From assembly GCA_900318375.1 (NCBI GenBank), contig ONKG01000026.1:1-64000 (forward strand): DNA of 64,000 nt, read 5' to 3'. Position 1 is the first letter of the stretch; every line of letters begins with the position of its first letter. The DNA is from an uncultured Lachnospiraceae bacterium. GTDB taxonomy: Bacteria; Bacillota; Clostridia; Lachnospirales; Lachnospiraceae. The translations under genes were made by a program, and so were the position numbers. The notes beneath the pieces are model-generated. The model made no database searches. It was given only the letters and a program-made list of their open reading frames with translations, and was not told the DNA's origin. Of the stretch, positions 1-8,471 are shown one piece after another.

Positions 1-2
1 AA

Positions 3-30
3 TGCAGCAGGGGCGAAAGCCGCTGCTGCA
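3..30. terminator. hairpin at window edge, possible terminator
   Basis: TGCAGCAG pairs with CTGCTGCA around a GC-rich loop. No T-run follows on the plus strand, so it may be only a structured 3' end of a gene lying before the window. Confidence 0.35.
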
Positions 31-107
31 TGGGTAAAAAAACGTTTAATTTTTGTTGGGATTATTTTTATCTATTTTCAGGTGGGCCTGAACAGTAACA
101 TATGATG

Positions 108-113
108 TATAAT
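108..113 (+). promoter_or_regulatory. possible -10 box for the LURP-one-like gene
   Basis: TATAAT is a perfect -10 box about 130 bases before the start at 241. No good -35 box is seen at the right distance, so this is tentative and would imply a leader of about 120 bases. Confidence 0.3.
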
Positions 114-240
114 GTCTGCAGGTGCTATACTATTAGAGACTGCCTTGGATATTTCAGACTGCGTCCGCCGGCAGCAGCGAAAACACCTCGCAGTTTGGGC
201 AAGTCTGTACAATAATGATTCAACAGAAAGGAGATCAGCA

Positions 241-837
241 ATGGGTTTTTTGGACGGACTGAAGAAACTCGGAGAAGCAGTTGAAGGCTTAAATGATGCT
301 GCGAACAGCATCAGCAGAAGTACGGTCGACGATTACGGTGAGCCTGTATATTCTCTGTATACTGCTCTGAACCTGGGAGATCTTCACAGCCGGATTGACA
401 TCACGGATGAAGAGGGAAATGTAAAATATTATACAAAGTCAAGCATATTTGCCTTAAAAGGCAAAACCGAGATCATGGATGCGGCAGGAAACGTTATTGC
501 GCATCTGGAAAAGAGGCCTGTAAGCCTCCATGAAAAGCACTTTATCACCATGGCAGACGGCAGGAAATTTACTCTGTCCAACGAAATATTCCATGTGATA
601 AAAGATATCACAAACATTGAAGGACTGGGCTGGCAGATCCGGGGCAATCTTATCGGGCTGAATTTCAACCTTGTGGATGAAAACGGAAGACCTGTTGCCG
701 CGATCGGGAAGAAGTTGATCTCAATGCACGACAAGTACTCCATTGGCCTCTACCAGCCTGAGCAGGAGCAGGCAGTGACAGCTATCTTCATTCAGCTGGA
801 AAAGATGCTGGAGGCACGCAGGGAGAATGACGACTGA
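241..837 (+). CDS. LURP-one-related (tubby-like fold) protein
   Basis: This 198-residue protein resembles the LURP-one-related/DUF567 family, whose members have a tubby/scramblase-like beta barrel around one hydrophobic helix. Seen here: beta-strand-rich middle (residues about 50-180) with alternating short hydrophobic and polar runs, and a repeated pattern of 'D..G.....I.K' (for example AAGNVIAHLEKRPVSLHEKH and ENGRPVAAIGKKLISMHDKY), which is typical of the family. Start chosen at 241 because AAAGGAG lies 8 bases before it; the open frame runs further upstream to 112 without a site. It stands alone: the hairpin at 1025-1060 ends it. The cellular role in bacteria is unknown; no partner is visible nearby. 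Confidence 0.75.
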   Translation: MGFLDGLKKLGEAVEGLNDAANSISRSTVDDYGEPVYSLYTALNLGDLHSRIDITDEEGNVKYYTKSSIFALKGKTEIMDAAGNVIAHLEKRPVSLHEKHFITMADGRKFTLSNEIFHVIKDITNIEGLGWQIRGNLIGLNFNLVDENGRPVAAIGKKLISMHDKYSIGLYQPEQEQAVTAIFIQLEKMLEARRENDD

Positions 838-1024
838 TCAGGATTCCCGCCCTTTCACAGCCTGCCGCCCGGCAGCAGCGGCCGGGGAGAATAACTGCAG
901 CAATGAAAGGCATGCTTTTTATGTCCGCGATTCCTCGTTGACAACAGGGGGCTGTTCGTTCCTGAACACTTCAGAGCGGCATCCGCGAAATCTCGTAAAT
1001 CTCATAATGAAAGCTTTTTCAAAG

Positions 1025-1060
1025 AAATCGGGCAGGCGGAATCATCCGCCTGCCCGATTT
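1025..1060. terminator. bidirectional terminator
   Basis: AAATCGGGCAGGCGGA and its exact complement are separated by ATCA. The stem has A-runs on the left and T-runs on the right, so it can end both the LURP-one-like gene (plus) and the adenylation-carrier-condensation gene (minus). Confidence 0.85.
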
Positions 1061-1114
1061 AAATCATGTCAGATCGCTGCCGGTTTTTATGTTATTAATA
1101 TGTTTAGTCTTTAA

Positions 1115-4100
1115 TCAGATCTTTGTCATGCCGTAGAGCAGTTCCCCGGGAGGGCAGTCCGCCTTCAGGCTCTCCAGGCAGGCTTCTGTGTCGAAGCTGT
1201 CGTCGGCCTTGACGTCCGCGTAGAGGTTCATCTCGTTGGTCTCAGTGTTGTACTTCATGTAAGCCTGTGCCTCATGAATACCCTCGATGGAGGTGAGTTT
1301 CTTTTCTACGGCGGGCAGGTCAAAGAATCTGCGTCCGTTGACACCGTCGGTCATGACTTCTCTGCCGGATGTCTCCAGGAAATCAACAGTTCCGTCGGGA
1401 AGGATCCTGGCTTTCATGCCGGTCTCATAGAGGGTGCCGGGACCATAGGGGTTCTCAACAACATCGCCGATCTTCGCGGGCTGGTAGTCCATGACATAGA
1501 GGGGACCCCAGGCGCCGAAGGGTTTCTTTCTGTAGCCTTCGTCCAGGACGTAGACCTTGACACGGCTGCCCTTGCGGACACCGGGCAGCAGGCAGCAGCC
1601 GGCTTCCTCGTTGAGGCGTGCGCCGTCGATGTGGAAATGCTTGGGGAACATTTCGTCCGGAATGTACCGTTTCAGGCGGCGGACAGAAGTCTCCTCCATC
1701 ATGGCACGGACGATCTCCTCATAGCAGGTCAGGAAGACTTCCAGAAGCCTGCGGTCAAAGCGGTTCTCCCAGTAGCGGAGCTCGGTGTAGAAGCCCTCTT
1801 CGTCATACATGATCTGCATGTGGAAGGGCAGGGAATCCAGCTGGATGCAGTGCATCCTTTCGCCGGGCTTGTCGCCGGGTGTCGGAACGGACAGGATGTC
1901 GCCCTGGTACTGCAGGAAGAGGTCACCCATTCTGGACACGGGTGAATAGTTTTTCATGGTGTTCATGATCTGGGAACCGGTGCGGGTGATCACCTCCTCG
2001 ACTCTCTGGTGAGGCACTCTGTCATATCTGCAAAGGTAGGTCTTGAACAGGCAGCCTGCCAGACCTGTCCAGCGTCCGTCTGTACGGCCGCTGTGGATAC
2101 TGTTGACAAAGCTTCCGTCCTCGTCGGCAAACAGGGCTGCTGTATAGTTAAAGGCAGACAGGAACAACGCGTTTTCAGAGACGTTGTGCTTTTTGCAGTA
2201 ATACAGGATCTCCTTGCGTACAATGCGGTCCAGTCTTCTGCGGATCACGCCGTAGACACCCTTTTTGCAATCCTGACGGTCATGTCTTGTCAGGATGGTC
2301 TGGCGCATGCGGTAGCCCTTCATAAGTTCATCCACAGCTGCGCAGTCTTTTGCTTTGACTCCGCTCTGCTCCTTGGCAAAGGCGTCGAGGATATACTCAT
2401 AGAAGGTGTAGGACTCTTTGGGAACTTCCACACCGTCGTAGATCTTTTTCAGGTCTTCCATCAGAATGTTCATGGTGATGCCGTCGCCGATCAGGTGGGC
2501 GACATCAAAGAACATATATTTGTGAGACTCCGTCTGCGCAAGGTAAACATGGGTCAGATTGTCGTCCTCGCGGTAGCGGAAAGGCTTGAGCATGGAGGCA
2601 AGTGTGCTCTCGATCTCAGACTCTGTGCACTGCAGGACAGGGATGTCGATCACTCTGCTGTCGTCGCGGAAAACAGCGTAGTATTTCTGCTCGGTGGGCT
2701 TGATGATGGCCTTGAGGATGGGGTGCACGTCCATAAGAGTATGGAAGGCATCCTGCAGGCGATTCAGGTCGACCGAGTTGTCCAGACGATAGACAAAGGG
2801 AAGGTTGCCGGTGGTATTGCCGGGGATGACGTAGGCAAAATACATCATTATGCTGGTAAGAGGATATGCGGGGCGTACAGAGTAGTCGATCTTCTCTTCG
2901 CCCTGTTTCTCCAGGATCAGCTCCTCCAGGCTCAGAATGGTGTTGTGGTCCATGAGCTCTGTCAGGGTCACGCTGACATTCAGCTGTGTCTGCAGCTCTT
3001 CGATGAGCATGACGCTTGTGAGGGAATCCATGCCGCTCTTGTAGAGATTTGCGTCGGTGCCGATTGCTTCCTCGCCCAGAACAGTCGTGACGACCTCGAA
3101 AATCTTCTGCTGCAGCTCTGTCGCAGGGCGCAGAAGATTCTCTTTCTTTGCGCTCTTCTCTTCCCTCTTGTCGAAATAGATCTTGCGGATGATCTTCTTG
3201 GAGGAAGTCTTTTTAAAGGGCTGCTTACGGACGGTGCAGTTGGAAATCTTCGCGTAGGTGGGAAGCTCCTCGTTGTGCTTTGCGACTATCTCGTTGATGG
3301 CAGCCGGAATATCCTGGATATTGTTGGCCTGAGCGTATTCGAAGTTGGGATAGACCTCGACCTCAATGCTGTCGCCCTCGCCGAAGGCGATGATATCCTG
3401 GACCAGACGATCCGAGTCAAATTTATTTTCGATCAGCTCGGGGGAGACATTTTCACCGTTGCTGAGGATGATCAGGTTCTTCTTACGGCCGTTGAGATAG
3501 AGGTATCCGTCCTCATCCATGTAGCCCAGGTCGCCGGTGCGGAGCCAGCCGTCCTCAGTCAGGGCTTCCGCCGTCTGTTCGGGATCATTGATGTAACCCA
3601 TCATGACAGAGGGGCTCTTGACCTGGATCTCGCCGTCCACAAAACGGATCTGGCAGCCGCGGACAGGCCTGCCGACGGAGGCGATCTTGTCCATGTTGCC
3701 GTAATCAGGCGCGGAGATCTTGGGAGCGCACTCGCTCATGCCGTAGCCCTGGCCGGTGACAACACCGAGCTGGTCCAGGTTTCTGGCCAGTGTCTCGGAG
3801 AGGTAGCCGCCGCCGCTGACGATCTTGTGCAGACGGGAGCCCATGATCTGTGACTTGAGATATTCAAGGTCCTGCTCAGGGTGCTTCTTGGCGGCGATGG
3901 CCACGCGGTTGATCAGCATCTTGGCCATCATGGGCACGATACGCAGCATGGTGGGCTGGAAGAGATCAATATAGTAGAGGAACTTGGTAACATCATCGCA
4001 CAGGCAGAGGGTGCTGCCGTAGCGCAGGTTCAACAGCAGGTCGCCGCTGATGCAGAATACGTGATGGATAGGAAGAACGCTGAGGCAGGTCTCCCTGGCA

Positions 4101-4708
4101 TCATCGGAACTGAACATGTTGTCCAGCAGGTTGTTGTGGGATAGCATGACGCCCTTGCCGTGACCTGTCGTACCGGATGTAAAAATGACCAGTGCGCATT
4201 CCGCAGGGTCTACTGAATAATCGAAAGTCGCTACTCTGTACTCTCTGTGGATCTGGGGAGTGGAAAAATGCTGCTTGCGCTGCTGCAGGCAGATGACTTC
4301 CTTCACGCCCTCGCATGCTTCCATCAGATACTCGACATCGCTCAAATATTCATAATCGAAAAAGATAATGTCCGCTTCCGCCCGGTTAAGGTTTTCAATG
4401 AAGCCCTCTTTGCTGAGCTGCACGTCCAGGGGAATGGCAATGCTGCCTGCGGCCGCGACACCCATCAGCACTGTGAGATATTCATAGCTGCACTTGCCGA
4501 TGATGGCGACATGGAGTTTCTTGCCCAGCTCGCCGCTCTTGTTCATGGTCCAGTGAGCAACTGCACGCGTATCCATGGCGAAGGTACGATAACCTTTCTC
4601 GTAGACGATTCCGTCCTTCTCGTAACGGATGAATACCTGGTTTTCATAATCAACTGCCGCTGTCTCGAGCAGGTCGCCAAGTGTGTGGATGTTTTCTCTT
4701 GTGATCAT
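1115..4708 (-). CDS. three-domain NRPS-like enzyme (adenylation - carrier - condensation)
   Basis: A 1197-residue single-module enzyme. Residues about 1-520 are an AMP-binding domain of the acyl-CoA-synthetase superfamily: SGTTGHGKG at 178-186, YGMSE at 322-326, RTGDLGYMDEDGYLYLNGRK at about 390-409 and a C-terminal lysine region KKIIRK near 504-509. Residues about 533-605 are a carrier domain; GMDSL puts the phosphopantetheine serine at 562. Residues about 615-1040 are condensation-like, with HLIGDG at 738-743 matching the HxxxDG core (the usual first His is Ala). No thioesterase or reductase end domain is seen. It should activate an acyl or amino acid, load it on the carrier, and pass it to an acceptor; substrate unknown. 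No phosphopantetheinyl transferase or export gene lies nearby. Likely repressed by the upstream MarR protein (three palindromes in the leader). Confidence 0.85.
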   Translation of the reverse strand: MITRENIHTLGDLLETAAVDYENQVFIRYEKDGIVYEKGYRTFAMDTRAVAHWTMNKSGELGKKLHVAIIGKCSYEYLTVLMGVAAAGSIAIPLDVQLSKEGFIENLNRAEADIIFFDYEYLSDVEYLMEACEGVKEVICLQQRKQHFSTPQIHREYRVATFDYSVDPAECALVIFTSGTTGHGKGVMLSHNNLLDNMFSSDDARETCLSVLPIHHVFCISGDLLLNLRYGSTLCLCDDVTKFLYYIDLFQPTMLRIVPMMAKMLINRVAIAAKKHPEQDLEYLKSQIMGSRLHKIVSGGGYLSETLARNLDQLGVVTGQGYGMSECAPKISAPDYGNMDKIASVGRPVRGCQIRFVDGEIQVKSPSVMMGYINDPEQTAEALTEDGWLRTGDLGYMDEDGYLYLNGRKKNLIILSNGENVSPELIENKFDSDRLVQDIIAFGEGDSIEVEVYPNFEYAQANNIQDIPAAINEIVAKHNEELPTYAKISNCTVRKQPFKKTSSKKIIRKIYFDKREEKSAKKENLLRPATELQQKIFEVVTTVLGEEAIGTDANLYKSGMDSLTSVMLIEELQTQLNVSVTLTELMDHNTILSLEELILEKQGEEKIDYSVRPAYPLTSIMMYFAYVIPGNTTGNLPFVYRLDNSVDLNRLQDAFHTLMDVHPILKAIIKPTEQKYYAVFRDDSRVIDIPVLQCTESEIESTLASMLKPFRYREDDNLTHVYLAQTESHKYMFFDVAHLIGDGITMNILMEDLKKIYDGVEVPKESYTFYEYILDAFAKEQSGVKAKDCAAVDELMKGYRMRQTILTRHDRQDCKKGVYGVIRRRLDRIVRKEILYYCKKHNVSENALFLSAFNYTAALFADEDGSFVNSIHSGRTDGRWTGLAGCLFKTYLCRYDRVPHQRVEEVITRTGSQIMNTMKNYSPVSRMGDLFLQYQGDILSVPTPGDKPGERMHCIQLDSLPFHMQIMYDEEGFYTELRYWENRFDRRLLEVFLTCYEEIVRAMMEETSVRRLKRYIPDEMFPKHFHIDGARLNEEAGCCLLPGVRKGSRVKVYVLDEGYRKKPFGAWGPLYVMDYQPAKIGDVVENPYGPGTLYETGMKARILPDGTVDFLETSGREVMTDGVNGRRFFDLPAVEKKLTSIEGIHEAQAYMKYNTETNEMNLYADVKADDSFDTEACLESLKADCPPGELLYGMTKI

Positions 4709-4736
4709 ATTTTTAATTCAATCCTTTCTCCGCTTA

Positions 4737-4749
4737 TTCGTATTGCGAA
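4737..4749. promoter_or_regulatory. candidate MarR operator, copy 1
   Basis: TTCGTATTGCGAA is a near-perfect 13-base palindrome of the form TTCGnAwTnCGAA, 29 bases before the start of the adenylation-carrier-condensation gene. Confidence 0.6.
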
Positions 4750-4838
4750 ATATAAGGTTAAAAAAATTTCATTTCTTCTGTCAGATTTCCGATCAGGTCC
4801 TGCCGGAAGGCTTTGTCTGACAGATCAATGATAATTTT

Positions 4839-4851
4839 TTCGCATTACGAA
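4839..4851. promoter_or_regulatory. candidate MarR operator, copy 2
   Basis: TTCGCATTACGAA, same 13-base palindrome as at 4737-4749 and 5033-5045, inside the leader of the adenylation-carrier-condensation gene. Confidence 0.55.
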
Positions 4852-5011
4852 CTAATTGGATAAAAAATTATTCCCTCCAACCTGTAGCGCAGGAACTCTG
4901 CGTTGAAACCGGGCCTCCGGGAAATGCTTCTTCTGACGATGCTTGTCCTGTCAGATCGTGTTCACATCGTCTCTCAAATCTGTGTGCTTCGTGTTTTCGT
5001 TGTATGCCTAT

Positions 5012-5039
5012 ATTATACTCCCGTCATTTTATTTCGCAA
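5012..5039 (-). promoter_or_regulatory. promoter of the NRPS-like gene
   Basis: Read on the minus strand: -35 TTGCGA (5034-5039), 16-base spacer, perfect -10 TATAAT (5012-5017). It predicts a leader of about 300 bases. The -35 box lies inside the palindrome at 5033-5045, so a bound repressor would block polymerase. Confidence 0.65.
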
Positions 5040-5045
5040 TACGAA
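5033..5045. promoter_or_regulatory. candidate MarR operator, copy 3, over the -35 box
   Basis: TTCGCAATACGAA is the exact reverse complement of the copy at 4737-4749 and covers the -35 box of the NRPS-like gene's promoter. Confidence 0.65.
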
Positions 5046-5190
5046 TTGTATACAGACTTTCCAGACGAAATAGCGATTATTTTTGCAGATATGCACAAAA
5101 AACAGTCTTTCTACGCCAAATTCCTTCATTTCCCGCCAAATTCCGTCACTCTCCCAAAGCATGCCGCTCATGGAAGCGGCAATGCGAAGA

Positions 5191-5230
5191 AAAAGCAGGC
5201 GGCCCTTTTTAGGGGTCCGCCTGCGTCTTT
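5191..5230 (-). terminator. terminator behind marR
   Basis: GCAGGCGG...CCGCCTGC stem, extended by CCC/GGG, with A-run at 5191-5194 giving a T-run on the minus strand. It separates the MarR transcript from the NRPS-like gene. Confidence 0.7.
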
Positions 5231-5310
5231 GACTGTCTCTGACAGCTTATTATCAATTGACCGGCTGATTTATGACTCAGCGAAAGCCGCAAATCAGCCG
5301 GTAAACCGGA

Positions 5311-5814
5311 TCAGGTTTTCATCTCATCAAAATACCGGTTCATTTTTTTGAGGAGTTCAATCAGCTTGACTGTGTCGTTCAAGCCAAGCGCCTGGTAGAG
5401 GCCGCTGTACTGCGCGCGCACTTTTTCCCGGCGCTCGGTCACATCCCGGACGCCTTTAGGCGTAATCTTAACCAGCACCCTGCGTCTGTCCGCGGGATCC
5501 GGTTCGCGGCGGATCATACCTTTTTTCTCAAGAGTCTTCAGAATATCTGTCATTCTTCCCGGAACAAGTGAGAGCTTTTCCGCCAGCTCACTGGGATGGA
5601 GCTCCTCCTCATTGCGCAGAAGGCAGGTCAGCACTGCATTCTCTCCCCGCAGACTCTCCAGAATGATCGCGTTCTTCTTATTACCTATGATTTCAAAGAG
5701 AACATTATACAGCTGTTCTCCGTAATTGGCTTCTTCGTTACTTCCCATCTCCGCTAACCTCTGCTGCCCTGTGCAGCATTCCAAATCCTGCTGCTTTTTC
5801 ATCCTTTCCGACAT
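5311..5814 (-). CDS. MarR-family transcriptional regulator
   Basis: 167 residues, usual MarR length. The winged helix-turn-helix is at about residues 55-125: 'HPSELAEKLSLVPGRMTDIL' is the recognition helix region, and 'RREPDPADRRRVLVKITPKG' is the wing with the family's D-x-R-R motif. A repressor of this family binds a short palindrome and lets go on binding a small molecule. Three TTCGnAwTnCGAA palindromes lie between it and the NRPS-like gene, its probable target. Start at 5814 is the longest; ATG codons at residues 5 and 23 are possible, the latter with AGAGG 9 bases ahead. Confidence 0.88.
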   Translation of the reverse strand: MSERMKKQQDLECCTGQQRLAEMGSNEEANYGEQLYNVLFEIIGNKKNAIILESLRGENAVLTCLLRNEEELHPSELAEKLSLVPGRMTDILKTLEKKGMIRREPDPADRRRVLVKITPKGVRDVTERREKVRAQYSGLYQALGLNDTVKLIELLKKMNRYFDEMKT

Positions 5815-5864
5815 GCCGGAGCACTTTAGTGCGCAGGCATCGTCCGCCGTGCAAATATCTGCCT

Positions 5865-5893
5865 ATTTTAAACAGATTTCCTGCAATTTGCAA
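5865..5893 (-). promoter_or_regulatory. promoter of marR
   Basis: Minus-strand -35 TTGCAA (5888-5893), 17-base spacer, -10 TAAAAT (5865-5870), about 45 bases before the gene. A palindrome TGCAATTTGCA (5882-5892) covers the -35 box and could serve autoregulation. Confidence 0.55.
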
Positions 5894-5977
5894 CAATTTT
5901 CTCTGCGCTGCCTGACAGCCACTCAACCTCTGTCAAGCGGTCACAGTCGGCCTCTGTCAGTCGGTCAGTCAGCCGGT

Positions 5978-6047
5978 GAGTCGCAAGGGACGGTTCTGCC
6001 TGACTCATTCCTTGAGTCGCGAGAGATGGTTCTGCCTGACTCATTCC
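5978..6047. repeat. dispersed GGGACGGTTCTG repeat, two tandem half-copies
   Basis: Two 34-base units 36 bases apart (5978-6011 and 6014-6047) with the form GAGTCG...ACGGTTCTGCCTGACTCATTCC; the second has GATGG in place of GACGG. The second unit supplies the TGA stop of modC (read GAATGAGTC on the minus strand). Same family as copies at 25721, 27847, 52221, 52300, 55304 and 57945. Confidence 0.8.
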
Positions 6048-7081
6048 CGGCGCAGCAACATGATTGCGGCAGGGTCAACACAGAGCGCTTCCGGAAGGCA
6101 GTCCGAGCAGTCGTGGCTTCGTATGTCCTTGGGAACTTTCCACCAGATTTTATTCTGCAGGACAATGTACCACTCGAAGGGCAGTTCTGTCAAAGCAGGA
6201 TTTTCCGCAGGAATGCGGTTTTCGGCAGTCTCGCTGGCGCAGGGAAAAAAGTCATGGGCGCGGATTCCGGCATGGGTGATCTCATCTGTCACTTCTTCCT
6301 GTGTGGTCAGTTCCAGATTGTCCCAATCGAGGGCGCAGATTCGATGCGGTCCCACTTGGTGGATGCGGGAAATATTTTTACAGCCGGTCAGGCGGGCAGC
6401 CTCCACGGTCCCGGGATGATCAAAAATCTCCTTTGTCGGTCCGCCGGCAATAATGCTGCCCTCGTGCATGAGGAGCAGATGGTCGCAGAGCTGATAGGCC
6501 TCGTCACGGTCGTGAGTGACCAGAATAGAGAGGCCCTCATATTTTCTGAGGACCTGTTTCATCTCCAGGCGCAATTTTTCCTTCAGAAAATAGTCCATGG
6601 CGGAAAATGGTTCGTCAAGAAGCAGGGCCATGGGGCGGTATGCCATGATGCGGGCGAGGGCCACGCGCTGCTGCTGTCCTCCGGACAGCTCTGCAGGACG
6701 GCGTTTTTCAAGCCCCTCCAGCTGGAAGGCGCGCACCATTTCCTGCGCGCGCTTTCTCTGTTCCTCTTTGCTGCCGCGCACGCCCGCCATGATGTTCTGC
6801 TCCACAGTCATGGTCGGAAACAGGGCATAATTCTGGAAAAGGTATCCCACGCGGCGCTCCTGGGGACGCAGGTTGATCTTTTGGGACGAATCAAAAAGCT
6901 CCCGGGAGCCGAGACGGATCAGGCCCCGGTCCGGGGTCTCGATCCCCGCTATGCTGCGCAGCGTCATACTCTTCCCGCAGCCGGAGGCACCCAGGATCCC
7001 GATCCTGGATGCCTCCCCTTCATAATGTACACGGAGATGAAAATCCTCCAGCTTTTTTTCAAAATCCAATGTCAGTTGCAT
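6041..7081 (-). CDS. modC: molybdate ABC transporter ATP-binding protein
   Basis: 346 residues. Powers molybdate uptake with the ModB channel and ModA binding protein. Walker A GASGCGKS at 31-38, Q-loop YLFQNYALFPTMTVEQNI, signature LSGGQQQRVALARI, Walker B LLLDEPFSAMD and the switch His in VTHDRDEA are all present. The C-terminal 120 residues are the shortened regulatory half seen in many ModC proteins, without a clear TOBE/Mop repeat; the separate di-Mop protein at 7925-8347 may fill that role. It is the last gene of the molybdenum block, 49 bases after modB, and its stop codon lies in a dispersed repeat. Other oxyanion or iron transporters have similar ATPases, but the neighbours favour molybdate. 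Confidence 0.9.
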   Translation of the reverse strand: MQLTLDFEKKLEDFHLRVHYEGEASRIGILGASGCGKSMTLRSIAGIETPDRGLIRLGSRELFDSSQKINLRPQERRVGYLFQNYALFPTMTVEQNIMAGVRGSKEEQRKRAQEMVRAFQLEGLEKRRPAELSGGQQQRVALARIMAYRPMALLLDEPFSAMDYFLKEKLRLEMKQVLRKYEGLSILVTHDRDEAYQLCDHLLLMHEGSIIAGGPTKEIFDHPGTVEAARLTGCKNISRIHQVGPHRICALDWDNLELTTQEEVTDEITHAGIRAHDFFPCASETAENRIPAENPALTELPFEWYIVLQNKIWWKVPKDIRSHDCSDCLPEALCVDPAAIMLLRRE

Positions 7082-7130
7082 TCCCTGCCCCCGCGCTCAA
7101 ATACTGTATCGTTTGTTTATTGCCGAAAGA

Positions 7131-7838
7131 CTACCATCTCTTATTGTCGGAGCGGAGAGCCTTTCCAGAGATGACGTTCATCAGGAAGATGAAAAAAAAC
7201 GCGATCAGGATCACAATGAGCGTCCAGATACCAGCGGTGAGGTAGTCGCCGTCCTGAATGACCATGGCGATCCGCTGGGATACCGTCGCCGTCTTGCCCG
7301 GGATGTTTCCGGCCAGCATGCTGGTTGCCCCGTATTCACCAAGCGCGCGGGCAAAGGTCAGGATGGTTCCCGAAGCGATGCCCGGACCGGCAGTCGGAAT
7401 GACGACCGTCCAGAAAATGCGCATCTCCGACATTCCCAGCGTGCGGCCGGCATAGACCAGGTTGGGATCGATCTGCTCAAAAGCGGCGCGGGCATTCCTG
7501 TACATCAGAGGGAAAGCAATGACTGTCGCTGCCACGATACAGCCCAGCCAGGACTGGACAACCTTAATATTAAACTGATCATAGAGAAGCATCCCCAAAG
7601 GCCTTCGCTTACTGAACAGGAGCAGCAGGAAAAAGCCGGCAACTGTCGGCGGCAGGACCATCGGCAGGGTCAGAATGCCGTCGATGACAGCCCTGACCCT
7701 GCCCGATGTCTTGAGGACTTTACGGGCAGCGAATATTCCCAGAAAAAAGGAAATAAAGGTCGCAGCGATGCCTGTTTTTATCGATATATAAAGCGGACTC
7801 CAGTCCAGCTTTGACAGAATCTGAAGAATATCCTGCAT
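7131..7838 (-). CDS. modB: molybdate ABC transporter permease
   Basis: 235 residues with five to six membrane helices. The cytoplasmic EAA loop that docks on ModC is visible as YAGRTLGMSEMRIFWTVVIP followed by PGI, and the EYGATSMLAGNIPGKT stretch is characteristic of ModB/CysT permeases. AGGAGAAGG stands 5 bases before the ATG. It lies between the di-Mop gene and modC in the expected order for a mod operon. Confidence 0.92.
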   Translation of the reverse strand: MQDILQILSKLDWSPLYISIKTGIAATFISFFLGIFAARKVLKTSGRVRAVIDGILTLPMVLPPTVAGFFLLLLFSKRRPLGMLLYDQFNIKVVQSWLGCIVAATVIAFPLMYRNARAAFEQIDPNLVYAGRTLGMSEMRIFWTVVIPTAGPGIASGTILTFARALGEYGATSMLAGNIPGKTATVSQRIAMVIQDGDYLTAGIWTLIVILIAFFFIFLMNVISGKALRSDNKRW

Positions 7839-7924
7839 AGCCCTTCTCCTGTCGGAAACAATAGCAGTCTCCGCTGTGCGGCTTTTCTTTCTGCACTTGC
7901 GGTACAGTTCTTTCCGGATTGTTG

Positions 7925-8347
7925 TCAGTCGTCGATGCCCACCATGACGGACGTCGCCTTGATGACCGCCAGTGCCTCATCGCCCGGCTTGAGACCGAGC
8001 TCTTCCACAGCATTGTTGGAGATCGTCGCGCTGACAAGGTTCCCTCCGAGCACTTCCATCTTAACTATAGAATTGACAGCACCTTTGTCAATCCCCATTA
8101 CTGTGCCCGGAAACTGATTACGGGCACTCAGGGGAAGGTGCGTGCCTTTTCCGACCATCACTTCCGTCGCCTTGATGACCGCATATGCTTTTTTGCCCGG
8201 TTCCAGGCAAAGTTCACGGATCGCGTTCAGGGAGATGGTCGCGCTGACGGGCGTACCGTTCACATCAATCGTGACTATTCCATTTACAGCTCCCTCTGCG
8301 ATTTTGACAACATGGCCGGGCAGCTGATTTCTTGCACTGAGTCTCAT
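7925..8347 (-). CDS. di-Mop molybdate-binding protein (molbindin)
   Basis: 140 residues made of two about 68-residue Mop/TOBE repeats in tandem: residues 1-68 begin MRLSARNQLPG and residues 72-140 begin LSARNQFPG; each carries the NG/GG...VSATIS and VIKATEVMVG or VIKATSVMVG strands of molybdate-binding Mop domains. Such proteins form oligomeric rings that store or buffer molybdate in the cytoplasm. Lying between modA and modB it is part of the transport unit; it may also replace the C-terminal Mop domains missing from this ModC and from the short ModE-type regulator. Confidence 0.9.
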   Translation of the reverse strand: MRLSARNQLPGHVVKIAEGAVNGIVTIDVNGTPVSATISLNAIRELCLEPGKKAYAVIKATEVMVGKGTHLPLSARNQFPGTVMGIDKGAVNSIVKMEVLGGNLVSATISNNAVEELGLKPGDEALAVIKATSVMVGIDD

Positions 8348-8471
8348 AGTTCTTCCTCCACATTATTCATGGACATTCCGGCAAATGACTCTGAAACTAA
8401 AATCCTTTCCTCAGTATTACCGGATCGTACCGAATCCAACCGGATTGTCTTGCTGAATACCCGGTCAATCC

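Noticed and set aside
827-1114. 95-codon plus frame after the LURP-one-like gene
   Set aside because: No ribosome site and it contains the terminator hairpin.
2009-3853. 614-codon open frame opposite to the NRPS-like gene
   Set aside because: It is a GC-skew shadow of a clear gene, with low-complexity composition and no ribosome site.
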